64,000 bases of DNA, taken from positions 62,001-126,000 of the forward strand of contig NZ_FNON01000001.1 of assembly GCF_900107045.1 (NCBI RefSeq), written 5' to 3'. A program made the position numbers and the translations under genes. Source of the stretch: Amycolatopsis xylanica. GTDB lineage: Bacteria; Actinomycetota; Actinomycetes; Mycobacteriales; Pseudonocardiaceae. Positions 40,309 through 48,978 of the stretch are shown in pieces; positions within the stretch are counted from its first letter, which is position 1; each line of letters opens with the position of its first letter. The notes under the pieces were generated by a model that was not told where the DNA came from, made no database searches, and saw only the letters and a list, made by a program, of their open reading frames with translations.

Positions 40309-41904
40309 CTAGCGCTCGGTCAGCTTGCCGTCGGCCAGTTCGAGGCCGCGCTGGACGCCGATCTCGGCCAGGAAGCGGTCGTCGTGGCTGACCACGATGA
40401 ACGCGCCGCGGTAGGCGTTGAGCGCGCTCGTCAGCTGTTCGACGCTGGCGAGGTCGAGGTTGTTCGTCGGCTCGTCCAGCAGCAGCAGGTGCGGCGCCGG
40501 CTCGGCGCACAGGACACACAGCAGCGTCGCGCGCAGGCGCTCGCCGCCGGAAAGCACGCCGACCGGCAGATTGGCGCGCTCGCCCCGAAAGAGGAAGCGT
40601 GCCAACAGGTTCATCGTGTCCGACGGGGGCAGCGCTGGCGCGAACGAGCGCAAGTTCTCCAGCGTCGTGCGGTCGAGATCGAGCAGGTCGAGCCGCTGCG
40701 ACAGGTACGCGACCCGGCCGTCGGCGCGGTTCATCAGGCCGCTGTCCGGTTCGAGCAGGCCGCCGATCACCTGCAGCAGTGTCGACTTGCCGACCCCGTT
40801 CGCGCCGGTGAGCGCGATGCGTTCCGGGCCCCGGATCGCCAGGTTGAGGTCGGTGAACAGATCACGGACCCGGAGCCGCTCGCCGTGGAAGACCATGCGA
40901 CCGGCCGGAACCGTGGTGTCGGGCAAGGAAAGCGCGATCGTCTGGTCGTCGCGCAGCGCCCGGCCCGCCTCGTCGACCTTGGCCCTGGCGGCTTCGGCGC
41001 GCTGGGTGTGCATGTCGTTCGCCTTGCCGGCCGACGCCTCCGCTTTCCGCTTCAAGCCGCCCTGGATGATGCGCGGGATGTCGGCGTTGGTGCGTGCCCC
41101 GGTGCTCGCGCGGCGCGCGGCGCGTTCGCGGGCCTGCTGCAGCTCACGTTTCTCGCGCTTGAGCTCCTGTTCGGCGTTGCGCAGGTTCTTCTCGGCGACG
41201 TCACGCGCGGCGCGTTTCGCGGCCTCGTAGTCCGAGAAGTTGCCGCCGTGGAAGCGAATCTGGCCATGGTCGAGCTCGGCGATGCGGTCCATCTGGTCGA
41301 GCAGCTGCCGATCGTGGCTGACCAGCAGCAGGCAGCCCTTCCAGTCGCCGAGCACGTCGTAGAGCCTGCGCCGCGCGTCGCGGTCGAGGTTGTTCGTCGG
41401 CTCGTCGAGCAGCAGCACGTCGGGCTGCTTCAACAGCTGGGCCGCCAAGCCGAGCGAAACGATCTGGCCGCCGCTGAGCGTGCCGAGCGTCCGGTCGAGC
41501 GCGACGTCGCCGAGCCCGAGCCGGTCCAGCCCGGCGCGGGCGCGCTCCTCGATGTCCCAGTCGGCGCCGACGGTCGTGAAGTGCTCTTCGCTCGCGTCGC
41601 CCGATTCGATGGCGGCGAGCGCGCGGACGATCGGCGCGATCTCCAGCACGTCGGCGACGGTCGGCTCGCCCGCCAGCGGCAGGCTCTGGGGAAGGTAGCC
41701 GAGCACGCCGTCGACCGTGACACTGCCGCCGAGCGGCTCGTACTCACCCGCGATCAGCTTGAGCAGGGTGCTCTTGCCCGCGCCGTTGGGGGCGACCAGG
41801 CCGGTGCGGCCGGTGCCCACGCTGAAGCTCAGGTCTTCGAAGACCGGGGTCCCGTCGGGCCAGGAAAAGGACAGGGCGGAACAAACGACAAAGGTTTTGG
41901 ACAT
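40309..41904 (-). CDS. ABC-F family ATPase (possible ribosome-protection protein)
   Basis: A 531-aa soluble protein with two ABC modules and no membrane domain. Walker A motifs: APNGAGKSTLLKL and GANGVGKSTLLQV; signatures: LSGGQIVSLGLA and LSGGERLRATLL; Walker B: VLLLDEPTNNLD and HLLLLDEPTNNLD. They are joined by a charged helical linker of about 80 residues (RDVAEKNLRNAEQELKREKREL...). ATG 41904 (MSKTFVVCSALSF) is the likely start. ABC-F proteins act on the ribosome; some protect it from macrolides, lincosamides or streptogramins, others tune translation. The long leader with a strong hairpin supports an inducible resistance type, but this is inference. Confidence 0.85.
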   Translation of the reverse strand: MSKTFVVCSALSFSWPDGTPVFEDLSFSVGTGRTGLVAPNGAGKSTLLKLIAGEYEPLGGSVTVDGVLGYLPQSLPLAGEPTVADVLEIAPIVRALAAIESGDASEEHFTTVGADWDIEERARAGLDRLGLGDVALDRTLGTLSGGQIVSLGLAAQLLKQPDVLLLDEPTNNLDRDARRRLYDVLGDWKGCLLLVSHDRQLLDQMDRIAELDHGQIRFHGGNFSDYEAAKRAARDVAEKNLRNAEQELKREKRELQQARERAARRASTGARTNADIPRIIQGGLKRKAEASAGKANDMHTQRAEAARAKVDEAGRALRDDQTIALSLPDTTVPAGRMVFHGERLRVRDLFTDLNLAIRGPERIALTGANGVGKSTLLQVIGGLLEPDSGLMNRADGRVAYLSQRLDLLDLDRTTLENLRSFAPALPPSDTMNLLARFLFRGERANLPVGVLSGGERLRATLLCVLCAEPAPHLLLLDEPTNNLDLASVEQLTSALNAYRGAFIVVSHDDRFLAEIGVQRGLELADGKLTER

Positions 41905-41952
41905 GGCGAAGGCTTTCGTGCGAGAACGGACTAGGTGAGGGCATGACAAGCG

Positions 41953-41977
41953 GCGGTGGCGCCTGTTCGCGCACCGC
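41953..41977 (-). promoter_or_regulatory. Leader hairpin upstream of the ABC-F gene
   Basis: On the minus strand, GCGGTGCGC pairs with GCGCCACCGC (one bulge, 6-nt loop), about 50 nt before the ABC-F ATG. Further upstream is a possible short ORF (MMVAEDDISG, near 42018). Attenuation by a leader peptide is known for several inducible ABC-F genes. Confidence 0.35.
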
Positions 41978-42043
41978 TGCTCCTACGCCGGTTCACCCGG
42001 AGATATCGTCCTCGGCCACCATCATGATCACCGACGATAACAC

Positions 42044-44704
42044 CTACGCCGGATCCGGTCGCGTTGATTTCACCTGCGCGCGCAGTGCCGCCGCCTGGGC
42101 GGGGTCGAGTTCGTCGAACAGGACGAGCGCCTGATGCCAAGCCACGTAAGCGGAATCGGCCTGGCCAGCGGCGTGCAGCGCCTCACCGAGGTCGCGCAAC
42201 GTCCACGCCTGACCCCACTGGTTCCCGACCTCGCGATGGATGGCGAGCGCCTCGCGCTGGCACTCGATCGCCGCGTCGAACCGGCCCAGCCCGGCGTACG
42301 CGACGCCGATGTAGGTCAGCGTGCTGCCCTCCCGCCAGCGGTTGCCGACCTCCTGATGGAGGGCGAGCGCCTGGCGCTGGTACGTGATCGCCTCCTCGAA
42401 CTGCCCGAGCTCGGCGTTGGCCGCGCCCATCCCGCTGAGGCTCCACGCCTCACCCCAGCGGTTGGCGATCGCCCGGTGCACGGCCAGTGCCTGCTGATGG
42501 CGGTCGATGGCCCGGTCGAGCCGCCGCAGCCCGGCGAAGGCCAGCCCGAGGCAGGTCAGCGCGACGCCGAGGACGTGGGTGGGCGTGCCGTCGTGCCCGC
42601 CCTCGGCGACGAGCGGGCTGAGCACGGCGCGCGCGCCTTCGAGGTGGTCGACGGCCCGGTCGAACTGCCGCAGCTCGACCGCGAGAATGCCGAGGTTGGT
42701 CAGCATCCAGCCGATCCCGAGCCCGTCGCCGAGCCGCCGCGCGCAGGCCAGGCCGATCTCGTGCGTGGTCAGCCAGTCGGCGAGATACCTGCGCAGGTAA
42801 AGGAATTCGCCGAGCACGGCGGGCAGCTGCCAGCCGAGCGCGTCCATCCCGTACTCGCCCGCCTGGCCGGCGGCGGCGACGAGGTTGAGCCGCTCGGCCT
42901 CGCACCAGAGCAGTGCTTCCTCACTGGAATCGAACGTCGCGTCGTGGCCTTCCAGCGGCACCCGCCTGCGATGCGGGGCGAGCATCCGGTCGGCCGCGTC
43001 GGCCGTGACCAGGTACCAGGTGAGCAGGCGTCGCATGGCTGCCGTGCCGTCGTCGCGGAAGGCCGGTTCCTCGGCGCATTCGGCGGCGTAGACGCGGAGC
43101 AGGTCGTGGAAGCGGTAGCGGTCGCGGGCGGTCTCCTCCAGCAGGTGCACGTTGGTGAGCGCGTGGAGCAGGCGCCGCGCCCGGTGCTCCGACGCGTCCA
43201 GCAGCACGGCGGCGGCCGCGGTGCCGATGTCGGGCCCGCGATGCAGGCCGAGCAGCCGGAACAGCCGCGCCACATCGGGTGGCAAGACCTGGTAGGACCA
43301 CGAGAACACCGCTCTCGCCGCGGTCGACTGGTCGTCGTCCTCGGTGGCCAGCACGTTGAGCCGGTCGTGTTCCTCGGCGAGTTCGCCCGCGAGGTCGGCC
43401 AAGGTCAGGTAAGCGCTGGCAGCGATCCGCTCCGCGACGATCCGCAGCGTCAGCGGAAGATAGGCGCACTTCTCGGCGATGTCGGCCGCCGCTTCGGGTT
43501 CGGCGTCGATCCGCTCCGCGCCGGCGATCCGCCGCAGCAGTTCGAGCGAGTCTTCCGGCGACAGCGATTCGAGCGTGATCCGGTGCGCGCCGTCCCGCGC
43601 GACGAGTCCGGAAAGGCGGTTGCGGCTGGTGACCAGCACCAGGCAGCCCGGCGAGCCGGGCAGCAGCGGGCGGACCTGATCGGCGGCGTTGGCGTTGTCC
43701 AGCAGGATGAGCAGCCGCCTGCCGTTCACCTCGGAGCGGAAGCGGGTGGCGAGCCCGGTCAGGTCGGCGGGAATCTTGCTCGACGGCACCTCGAGCGCGC
43801 GAAGGAAACCGTCCAACGCGTGCTCGGGACTCAGCGGCGGCTCGATGTCGTAACCCCGCAGATTGACGTAAAGCTGGCCGTCGGGAAAACGGTGTGCGTT
43901 TTCGTGCGACCAATACGCGGCGAGCGCGGTCTTGCCGATTCCCGCGGTGCCCGAGATCGCCGAGACGATCACCGTCGAGTGCTTCACGTCCTGCCCGTCG
44001 ATCAGCTCGTCGAGTTCCTTCAACTCCGGCTCGCGGCCGACAAAACCTTGTATCGCAGCGGGAAGCTGCATCGGGGCGGCCTGCGAAGCCCGCGGCGCGA
44101 CCGAGCTCACCACGGGCGCGTACGGCCGATCCGGCAGGCTGATCCAAGCGGTGGTCTCGGTTTCCTTCACCTTGACCTCGACGCGCCGATAGGTCGCCGG
44201 CGCGCTTTCGGGATGATGCCGCACGACCTCTTCGTAAAACCATTCCGACACGATGTGCGCGAGCACCCCACTCGACGACGCCAGCGCGGCTTTGAGCGCG
44301 GGCGCTTCCAGCAACCGGAATGTCATATTGATCGCCGAACCCACCACACCATGCGCGTCCTGCACGATCTCCCCGGCGTGCACCGCGACCCGCACCCGGA
44401 TTTTCGTCCGTTCGCCCTGCGTTTCGTTGTGCTCGCGCAGCGCGGTGGACAATTCACCGGGAAGCCGCGAAACCGCCAAATTCTTCGGCAGATCCGGCGG
44501 GATCAAGAAAAGCACGCCATCACCGCGATCTTCGTGATAGCACCGGTTCCACGGCAGCCCGGATCGGGAAAACGCCTGCTTGAGGACGTGGTACAGGCCC
44601 TTGCGCAGTGTCGCTTGATGCGGATTGGTCCGGTCGCGAGCGCTGAATCCCTCGATATCGACCGCGAGGATCGCGCGATGCAACGCCGCCGGCAAATCGC
44701 CCAT
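42044..44704 (-). CDS. STAND ATPase with N-terminal cyclase-like domain and TPR tail
   Basis: An 886-aa protein. The N-terminal 190 residues are a class III cyclase-like domain: the first metal site reads LAVDIEGFSARD and the second YHEDRGDGVLF, both Asp kept. An NB-ARC module follows (GFVGREPELKELDELI, Walker A GTAGIGKTALAAYW, Walker B LLILLDNANAADQV, sensor LVLVTSRNRL). A winged-helix region and at least five tandem TPR-like repeats near the C-terminus come last (GRFDAAIECQREALAIHREVGNQW and similar). There is no DNA-binding domain, unlike AfsR. A signal-sensing switch that makes or binds a nucleotide is plausible. GGAG lies 9 nt before the ATG. Confidence 0.8.
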   Translation of the reverse strand: MGDLPAALHRAILAVDIEGFSARDRTNPHQATLRKGLYHVLKQAFSRSGLPWNRCYHEDRGDGVLFLIPPDLPKNLAVSRLPGELSTALREHNETQGERTKIRVRVAVHAGEIVQDAHGVVGSAINMTFRLLEAPALKAALASSSGVLAHIVSEWFYEEVVRHHPESAPATYRRVEVKVKETETTAWISLPDRPYAPVVSSVAPRASQAAPMQLPAAIQGFVGREPELKELDELIDGQDVKHSTVIVSAISGTAGIGKTALAAYWSHENAHRFPDGQLYVNLRGYDIEPPLSPEHALDGFLRALEVPSSKIPADLTGLATRFRSEVNGRRLLILLDNANAADQVRPLLPGSPGCLVLVTSRNRLSGLVARDGAHRITLESLSPEDSLELLRRIAGAERIDAEPEAAADIAEKCAYLPLTLRIVAERIAASAYLTLADLAGELAEEHDRLNVLATEDDDQSTAARAVFSWSYQVLPPDVARLFRLLGLHRGPDIGTAAAAVLLDASEHRARRLLHALTNVHLLEETARDRYRFHDLLRVYAAECAEEPAFRDDGTAAMRRLLTWYLVTADAADRMLAPHRRRVPLEGHDATFDSSEEALLWCEAERLNLVAAAGQAGEYGMDALGWQLPAVLGEFLYLRRYLADWLTTHEIGLACARRLGDGLGIGWMLTNLGILAVELRQFDRAVDHLEGARAVLSPLVAEGGHDGTPTHVLGVALTCLGLAFAGLRRLDRAIDRHQQALAVHRAIANRWGEAWSLSGMGAANAELGQFEEAITYQRQALALHQEVGNRWREGSTLTYIGVAYAGLGRFDAAIECQREALAIHREVGNQWGQAWTLRDLGEALHAAGQADSAYVAWHQALVLFDELDPAQAAALRAQVKSTRPDPA

Positions 44705-44813
44705 GTGTCCTTGCTCCGCGTTTCGAGGCAGGAAACCTACGCCTCCGCGTCGTCGGACAATCGGAAAATGTTACGGGACGTCACCCGACCGCAACGTGGC
44801 TAGAGAAAAAGGA

Positions 44814-44859
44814 GTCGTGAGTGTTTAGACCGGTTAGAACCGGCCGGAACACTCACGAC
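44814..44859. repeat. Family A palindrome, copy 5
   Basis: Outer arms GTCGTGAGTG / CACTCACGAC and inner arms ACCGGTT / AACCGG lie between the STAND gene start region and the stop of the AhpD-like gene. Here it sits at the 3' end of one gene and the 5' side of another. Confidence 0.78.
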
Positions 44860-44869
44860 CCCTGCGTGG

Positions 44870-45355
44870 TCACTGGGTGGCGGCGGCGAACGCCCCGGTC
44901 TCGTACGAACCGCCCTTCTGGTGCACGATCACGGCGAGCCGGTTGGCGGCGTTGATCAGGGCGACCAGTGAGACGAGCGCGGCGACCTGGTCGTCGTCGA
45001 AGTGCTTGCGCACCTGAGCCCAGGTCTCGTCGCTCACGCCCTGGTGCGCGTCGGCGAGGCGGGTGCCCTCCTCCGCGAGCGCCAGCGCGGCCTGCTCGGC
45101 CTCGGTGAACACAGTGGACTCACGCCAGGCCGCGACCAGGTGGAGCCGGAGCGCGGTCTCGCCCGCGGCGGTGGCCTCCTTGACGTGGTAGTCGATGCAC
45201 CAGCCGCAGCCGTTGATCTGGCTGGCGCGCAGGCTCACCAGCTCCTGAACGCTGTGCGGCAGTCCCGACTGGCCGAGCACCGTGCTGGTGGCGGCGAACC
45301 GCTTCGCGATCTTGGCGCCGATCTCGTTGCTGAACAGGTCGAAACGGGGTTCCAT
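44870..45355 (-). CDS. Carboxymuconolactone decarboxylase/AhpD-family protein
   Basis: A 161-aa soluble all-helical protein with the AhpD-type redox motif in NGCGWCIDYHVKEA (CxxC followed by His). It could reduce peroxides or handle an oxidised quinone-like compound. ATG 45355 follows GAGGACGAAGTC. It is divergent from an ECF41-type sigma factor, and its upstream region carries the same TGTCACA-N16-CATC element as the sigma gene. Carboxymuconolactone decarboxylase genes are the classic targets of ECF41 sigma factors. Confidence 0.85.
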   Translation of the reverse strand: MEPRFDLFSNEIGAKIAKRFAATSTVLGQSGLPHSVQELVSLRASQINGCGWCIDYHVKEATAAGETALRLHLVAAWRESTVFTEAEQAALALAEEGTRLADAHQGVSDETWAQVRKHFDDDQVAALVSLVALINAANRLAVIVHQKGGSYETGAFAAATQ

Positions 45356-45395
45356 GACTTCGTCCTCACTCGTGGTGTCTTGCTGTCGGCCATGA

Positions 45396-45422
45396 GATGC
45401 CGGTGCCCCGAGCCGTGTGACA
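45396..45422 (-). promoter_or_regulatory. ECF41-type promoter for the AhpD-like gene
   Basis: Reading the minus strand, TGTCACA (45422-45416), 16 nt, then CATC (45399-45396). The known ECF41 consensus is TGTCACA with a CGTC -10 element. The start codon lies about 40 nt downstream. Confidence 0.65.
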
Positions 45423-45457
45423 ACCCGGTGCTGTGACGCACGACACCCCGGCGCGGG

Positions 45458-45484
45458 TGTCACAAAACCGCGACGACCGGCATC
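45458..45484 (+). promoter_or_regulatory. ECF41-type promoter for the sigma gene (autoregulation)
   Basis: TGTCACA (45458-45464), 16 nt, then CATC (45481-45484). The last nine bases of this element (ACCGGCATC) match those of the divergent copy exactly. The sigma ATG lies 40 nt downstream. Confidence 0.65.
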
Positions 45485-45524
45485 CCGTGGGCGCTACAGT
45501 CCGACCGCGAAGGGGGAGAAGCTC

Positions 45525-46394
45525 ATGACCGATGCGTTCCTGACTCACCGGAACCTGCTGTTCACGGTGGCTTACGAGATGCTCGGCTCGGCCGCCGACG
45601 CGGAGGACGTGCTGCAGGAGACCTGGCTGCGGTGGGCGGGTGTCGACCAGGAGATCGTCGAGAACGAGCGCGCGTACCTGGTCCGGATCACCACCCGGCT
45701 GGCACTCACCCGGTTGCGGACGCTGGGGCGCCGCAAGGAGACCTACGTCGGGTCGTGGCTGCCAGAGCCGCTGCTCACGGCGCCGGACGTGGCCGAGGAC
45801 GTCGAGCTGGCGGACAGCGTGTCGATGGCGATGATGCTGGTGCTGGAGACGCTCACCCCGACCGAGCGCGCGGTCTTCGTGCTCCGCGACGTGTTCGACG
45901 TCGGCTACGACGAGATCGCGGAGGCCGTCGGCAAGACCCCGGCCGCGGTCCGCCAGATCGCCCACCGCGCCCGCTCCCACGTCGCCGCCCGCCGTCCGCG
46001 CGGCACCGTCTCCGCGGCCGAGTCCCGAGGCGCTCTCGAGGCGTTCCAGAGTGCGGTCGAGACGGGCGATCTGCAGCGCCTGCTCGACCTTCTGGCGCCG
46101 GACGTCGTGCTTATGGGCGACGGTGGCGGAGTCAAGCAGGCGGTTTTGCGGCCGGTCAGCGGAGCCGACAAGGTGGCTCGCATGCTCGCCTCCGGCATCG
46201 GCCGGATCGCCGCGCTGGGTACGTTGCAACCGGTGCAGGTCAACGGTTTCCCTGCGCTGGTCGTCCGCATCGACGGCGAGGTCGACACCGTGCTCGCGGT
46301 CCGTATCGACGACGGCCTCGTCACCGGGCTGTACGCCGTGCGCAACCCGGAGAAGCTGTCGCACATGGACCGCGAGACGGCCTTGCGCCGCTAG
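45525..46394 (+). CDS. ECF41-type sigma factor with SnoaL-like C-terminal extension (SigJ-like)
   Basis: A 289-aa protein: sigma region 2 (LLFTVAYEMLGSAADAEDVLQETWLRW), region 4 (LTPTERAVFVLRDVFDVGYDEIAEAVGKTPAAVRQIAHRARSHV) and a C-terminal domain of about 110 residues with a SnoaL/NTF2 fold (ALEAFQSAVETGDLQRLLDLLAPDVVLMGDGGG). In ECF41 the extension controls activity in place of a separate anti-sigma factor. AGGGGGAGAAG precedes ATG 45525. The divergent AhpD-like gene and matching promoters indicate a self-contained regulon. Confidence 0.9.
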   Translation: MTDAFLTHRNLLFTVAYEMLGSAADAEDVLQETWLRWAGVDQEIVENERAYLVRITTRLALTRLRTLGRRKETYVGSWLPEPLLTAPDVAEDVELADSVSMAMMLVLETLTPTERAVFVLRDVFDVGYDEIAEAVGKTPAAVRQIAHRARSHVAARRPRGTVSAAESRGALEAFQSAVETGDLQRLLDLLAPDVVLMGDGGGVKQAVLRPVSGADKVARMLASGIGRIAALGTLQPVQVNGFPALVVRIDGEVDTVLAVRIDDGLVTGLYAVRNPEKLSHMDRETALRR

Positions 46395-46663
46395 CCCACC
46401 TCGAGCAGCACCTCGCCGGATTCCGGGGCGACGATCTTGGCCACCTCGTTCGTGACGAAGACATCGAGTGGCGTGTTCTCATCGCCCAGTTCGACATTGG
46501 TGGTGACATGGGCGAACTCGTCGCCCATGTCGTACCCCCAGCTGATGTCGAAGACGGTCAGCGCCCGCCCGTCTCGCAGCACGACCGTGGTCGGCACGCC
46601 GTCGCGGTCCTGAAGCACGCGCAGGATCTCTTCGTCACGCGGTGGTGGTTGCTGGAACGTCAC
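46391..46663 (-). CDS. Small hypothetical protein
   Basis: A 90-aa acidic protein (MTFQQPPPRDEEILRVLQDRDGVPTTVVLRDGRALTVFDISWGYDMGDEFAHV...) with predicted beta structure and no signal peptide. Its start overlaps the stop of the AhpD-like gene upstream (ATGA, 46660-46663), and its 3' end overlaps the sigma gene end by four bases on the opposite strand. Function unknown; co-expression with the redox protein is likely. Confidence 0.65.
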   Translation of the reverse strand: MTFQQPPPRDEEILRVLQDRDGVPTTVVLRDGRALTVFDISWGYDMGDEFAHVTTNVELGDENTPLDVFVTNEVAKIVAPESGEVLLEVG

Positions 46664-47220
46664 GACGCCAGCGTGCCACCCCCGCCCAACCTGAGGTAAC
46701 CGTGCTCGATCAACTGACGCCCGGCTTCTTCGTAGTCGGCGAGATCCGGCGAGGCGACGGTGGCCAGCCCGTCGACGTAGCGGTTGTACATGCAGAAGGC
46801 GGCCGCGATGAGGACGGTGTCGTGGATTTCGGTGTCGGTCGCGCCGAGTTCCTTGGCAGCGTCGACCAGCTCGGTGGTGACGGCCTTGCCGGTCTCGCGG
46901 GCGGCGAGCGCGATACGCAGCAGCGCCCGCAGCTTCGCCGAGACGGGGGCCTCGTCAACGCCGCGCCAGGTCGCCTCGACGACCTGCGTGCCGTCGTCGA
47001 GCGCGGCAGCCGCGGCGGCACCGTGGCTCAGTGAGCAGAACGTGCACTCGTTGCCGCGTGACACGGTCGCGGCGATCAGCTCGCGCTCGCCGACGGTCAG
47101 CGTGCTCGGGCCGCGCAGGAGGGTCTCGGCGAGGAGGCCGAGTGGTCCGGCGGTCTCGGGGCGGAACTCGAACAGGCCGCGGATGCCGGGGGCGGGGGAC
47201 TTGATGTCGATGTGGGGCAA
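46660..47220 (-). CDS. AhpD/peroxidase-related carboxymuconolactone decarboxylase-family protein
   Basis: A 186-aa helical protein with the redox motif RGNECTFCSLSHGAAA (CxxC, His). I prefer TTG 47220 (LPHIDIKSPAPGIRG) because GAGGAGG lies immediately upstream at normal spacing; the frame extends to a GTG at 47247. It forms a two-gene unit with the small hypothetical protein. This second AhpD-type protein next to an ECF41 sigma factor strengthens the link to redox metabolism, although no ECF41 promoter is evident upstream of it. Confidence 0.82.
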   Translation of the reverse strand: MPHIDIKSPAPGIRGLFEFRPETAGPLGLLAETLLRGPSTLTVGERELIAATVSRGNECTFCSLSHGAAAAAALDDGTQVVEATWRGVDEAPVSAKLRALLRIALAARETGKAVTTELVDAAKELGATDTEIHDTVLIAAAFCMYNRYVDGLATVASPDLADYEEAGRQLIEHGYLRLGGGGTLAS

Positions 47221-47382
47221 GGATTCCTCCTCTGTGGATTTGGGCACATCAGTACCACGGGATCCTTGAGACGCTCTGCGATTGCGGCGCCCGGGCTAAC
47301 TGGGGGGCGTCCGTTCGCTGGATGCGTTGGGGCGGCTTCTTGCTCTGGGGTGTGGGTCTGTCGGGGGCGGATCTCAAGACAT

Positions 47383-47516
47383 CCCGTATGGACATTTCCG
47401 CTCCGGGGTCGGGTGGTGTTTCGGGTCGCTGCGGAAATATCCATACGGACCGAGGGCACGGTGGTCGGATTTCGTTGTGGCTCACCGGAAACCCCGGCTG
47501 GTACTTGCTGCTTGCT
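47383..47516. repeat. Left inverted repeat flanking the DUF222-HNH gene
   Basis: About 130 bp that reappears inverted at 49149-49283. It contains a hairpin with 18-bp arms CCGTATGGACATTTCCGC (47384-47401) and its complement (47431-47448, one mismatch), then a shared stretch including ACCGAGGGCAC, GGCTCACCGGAA and GGTACTTGCTGC. The gap 47221-47585 contains nothing else coding. Confidence 0.75.
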
Positions 47517-47572
47517 TGGGCGTGTGCTCGGCCAGCTCGGCGTGTCTAGTGGCATATGACTCTGGGCGCTGG

Positions 47573-47578
47573 TAGTGT
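47573..47578 (+). promoter_or_regulatory. -10 box for leaderless transcription of the DUF222-HNH gene
   Basis: TAGTGT ends 7 nt before ATG 47586 and no SD is present, so the mRNA is probably leaderless. Confidence 0.45.
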
Positions 47579-47585
47579 GGGATGC

Positions 47586-48848
47586 ATGATCAGCACCGAA
47601 AGTCCTGACACTGCAGCACCACCGGAGTGGTGGCGCTGCGACAAAGACACGCTGCTGCTCGCCTACGTCGCCCGCGAACGAGAGAAACGGCGCCTGGAGG
47701 CCGAGCAGGGGCAGATCCTCGCCGAAATCGAATCCCGCGGCGTGAAGGAAGTGACCGGCTACGCCACGGTGCCGGGGATGCTGGTGGACTGGGTGCAGAT
47801 CAAGCACTCCGAAGCCAAAGCCCGCGTCGACCGCGCCCGAGCCCTCAATCCACGCCAGGATGGCGGCACCCGGATTCCCGCACTCGCACCGCATGCCGCC
47901 GCGGCGGCGCTGGCCGGTGATCTCGGCGCGGCGCAGCTGGATCCGATCATCGCCGCCCTGGGCGCACTCCCACCCACAGTCTCAGCCGAAGACCGGGAGA
48001 CCGGGGAAGAGATCCTGGTCAACCTCGCGCGCACCGCCGGGCCTCGCCAGATCACCCACGCCGCGAAAAACCTGCGCGACCGGCTCGACCCGGACGGACG
48101 GGAACCCAAAGACCCAGATCCAGCCGAACCACGGCACGAACTCGGGTTCGTGACCCACCGCGACGGCTCCCACGGCATAAAGATCAAAACCGATGCCGAA
48201 ACCATCGCCCGACTCAAAGCAACACTCGACCCACTTGCCAAACCCCGCCCGGCATCCGAGGAAGAAGGCCGCGATACACGCTCCCAGTGGGAACGACTCG
48301 GCGATGCGTTCGCCACCTTCGTCCGCATCGGGATGGGCAACCCTGACATCCCCACCCAGGCCGGGGACAGTGTGCACGTTGTGGTCACTCTGGGCCTGGA
48401 CGAACTCAAGTCCGGGATCGGGCGGGCCTGCCTGGACTTGGTCGGGGACATCAGCGCCACCGAAGCACGCCTGCTGGCGTGTGACTGCAAAGTCATCCCG
48501 GTCACCCTCGGCTCTCATGGCGAGCCCTTGGATGTGGGTCGGGCTCAACGCCTCGCGACACCGGCACAACGGCGGGCGTTGGCGATCCGGGATGGTGGCT
48601 GCGCCTTCCCCGGCTGTGATGCGCCGCCGCAGCAATGCACGGCTCACCACATTGTTTTCTGGGCCCACCACGGGGAAACCCGGATCGACAATCTCGTGCT
48701 GCTCTGCGGACGACACCACCGACTGATCCACAACAGTGACTGGGAAGTACGCATCGCCAGCGACGGATACCCCGAGTTCATTCCACCGGCGTTCATCGAC
48801 CCCGCACGCACACCTCGTCGCAACACCATGCACACCACCCGAATCTGA
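47586..48848 (+). CDS. DUF222 / HNH endonuclease protein (13E12 repeat family type)
   Basis: A 420-aa protein. The N-terminal DUF222 region (KDTLLLAYVAREREKRRLEAEQGQILAEIESRG, then GYATVPGMLVDWVQIKHSEAKARVDRAR) is followed by a C-terminal HNH nuclease (IRDGGCAFPGCDAPPQQCTAHHIVFWAHHGETRIDNLVLLCGRHHRLIH), with the Cys4 zinc pairs and catalytic His. It matches the mycobacterial 13E12-repeat family, which occurs in many copies per genome with unknown role. Long inverted repeats flank it and a hairpin lies downstream, suggesting it is part of a mobile or formerly mobile unit. Confidence 0.87.
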   Translation: MISTESPDTAAPPEWWRCDKDTLLLAYVAREREKRRLEAEQGQILAEIESRGVKEVTGYATVPGMLVDWVQIKHSEAKARVDRARALNPRQDGGTRIPALAPHAAAAALAGDLGAAQLDPIIAALGALPPTVSAEDRETGEEILVNLARTAGPRQITHAAKNLRDRLDPDGREPKDPDPAEPRHELGFVTHRDGSHGIKIKTDAETIARLKATLDPLAKPRPASEEEGRDTRSQWERLGDAFATFVRIGMGNPDIPTQAGDSVHVVVTLGLDELKSGIGRACLDLVGDISATEARLLACDCKVIPVTLGSHGEPLDVGRAQRLATPAQRRALAIRDGGCAFPGCDAPPQQCTAHHIVFWAHHGETRIDNLVLLCGRHHRLIHNSDWEVRIASDGYPEFIPPAFIDPARTPRRNTMHTTRI

Positions 48849-48978
48849 TCGCAAGTAGGTGAGGATCGCCTGTGGCGCAATGCCTCCAACACGTGCGCAG
48901 CAGAGACCGGAAGTGCCCCTCGTCGCGCGATAGCGACCCCGGCCTACGGGCGCCCGCGCAGAACCCAAGGATCCACCC

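Noticed and set aside
41744..41974. Overlapping 76-codon frame at the ABC-F start as a leader peptide
   Set aside because: It runs far into the ABC-F coding region in another frame with Arg/Pro-rich composition; the ten-codon frame further upstream is the better candidate.
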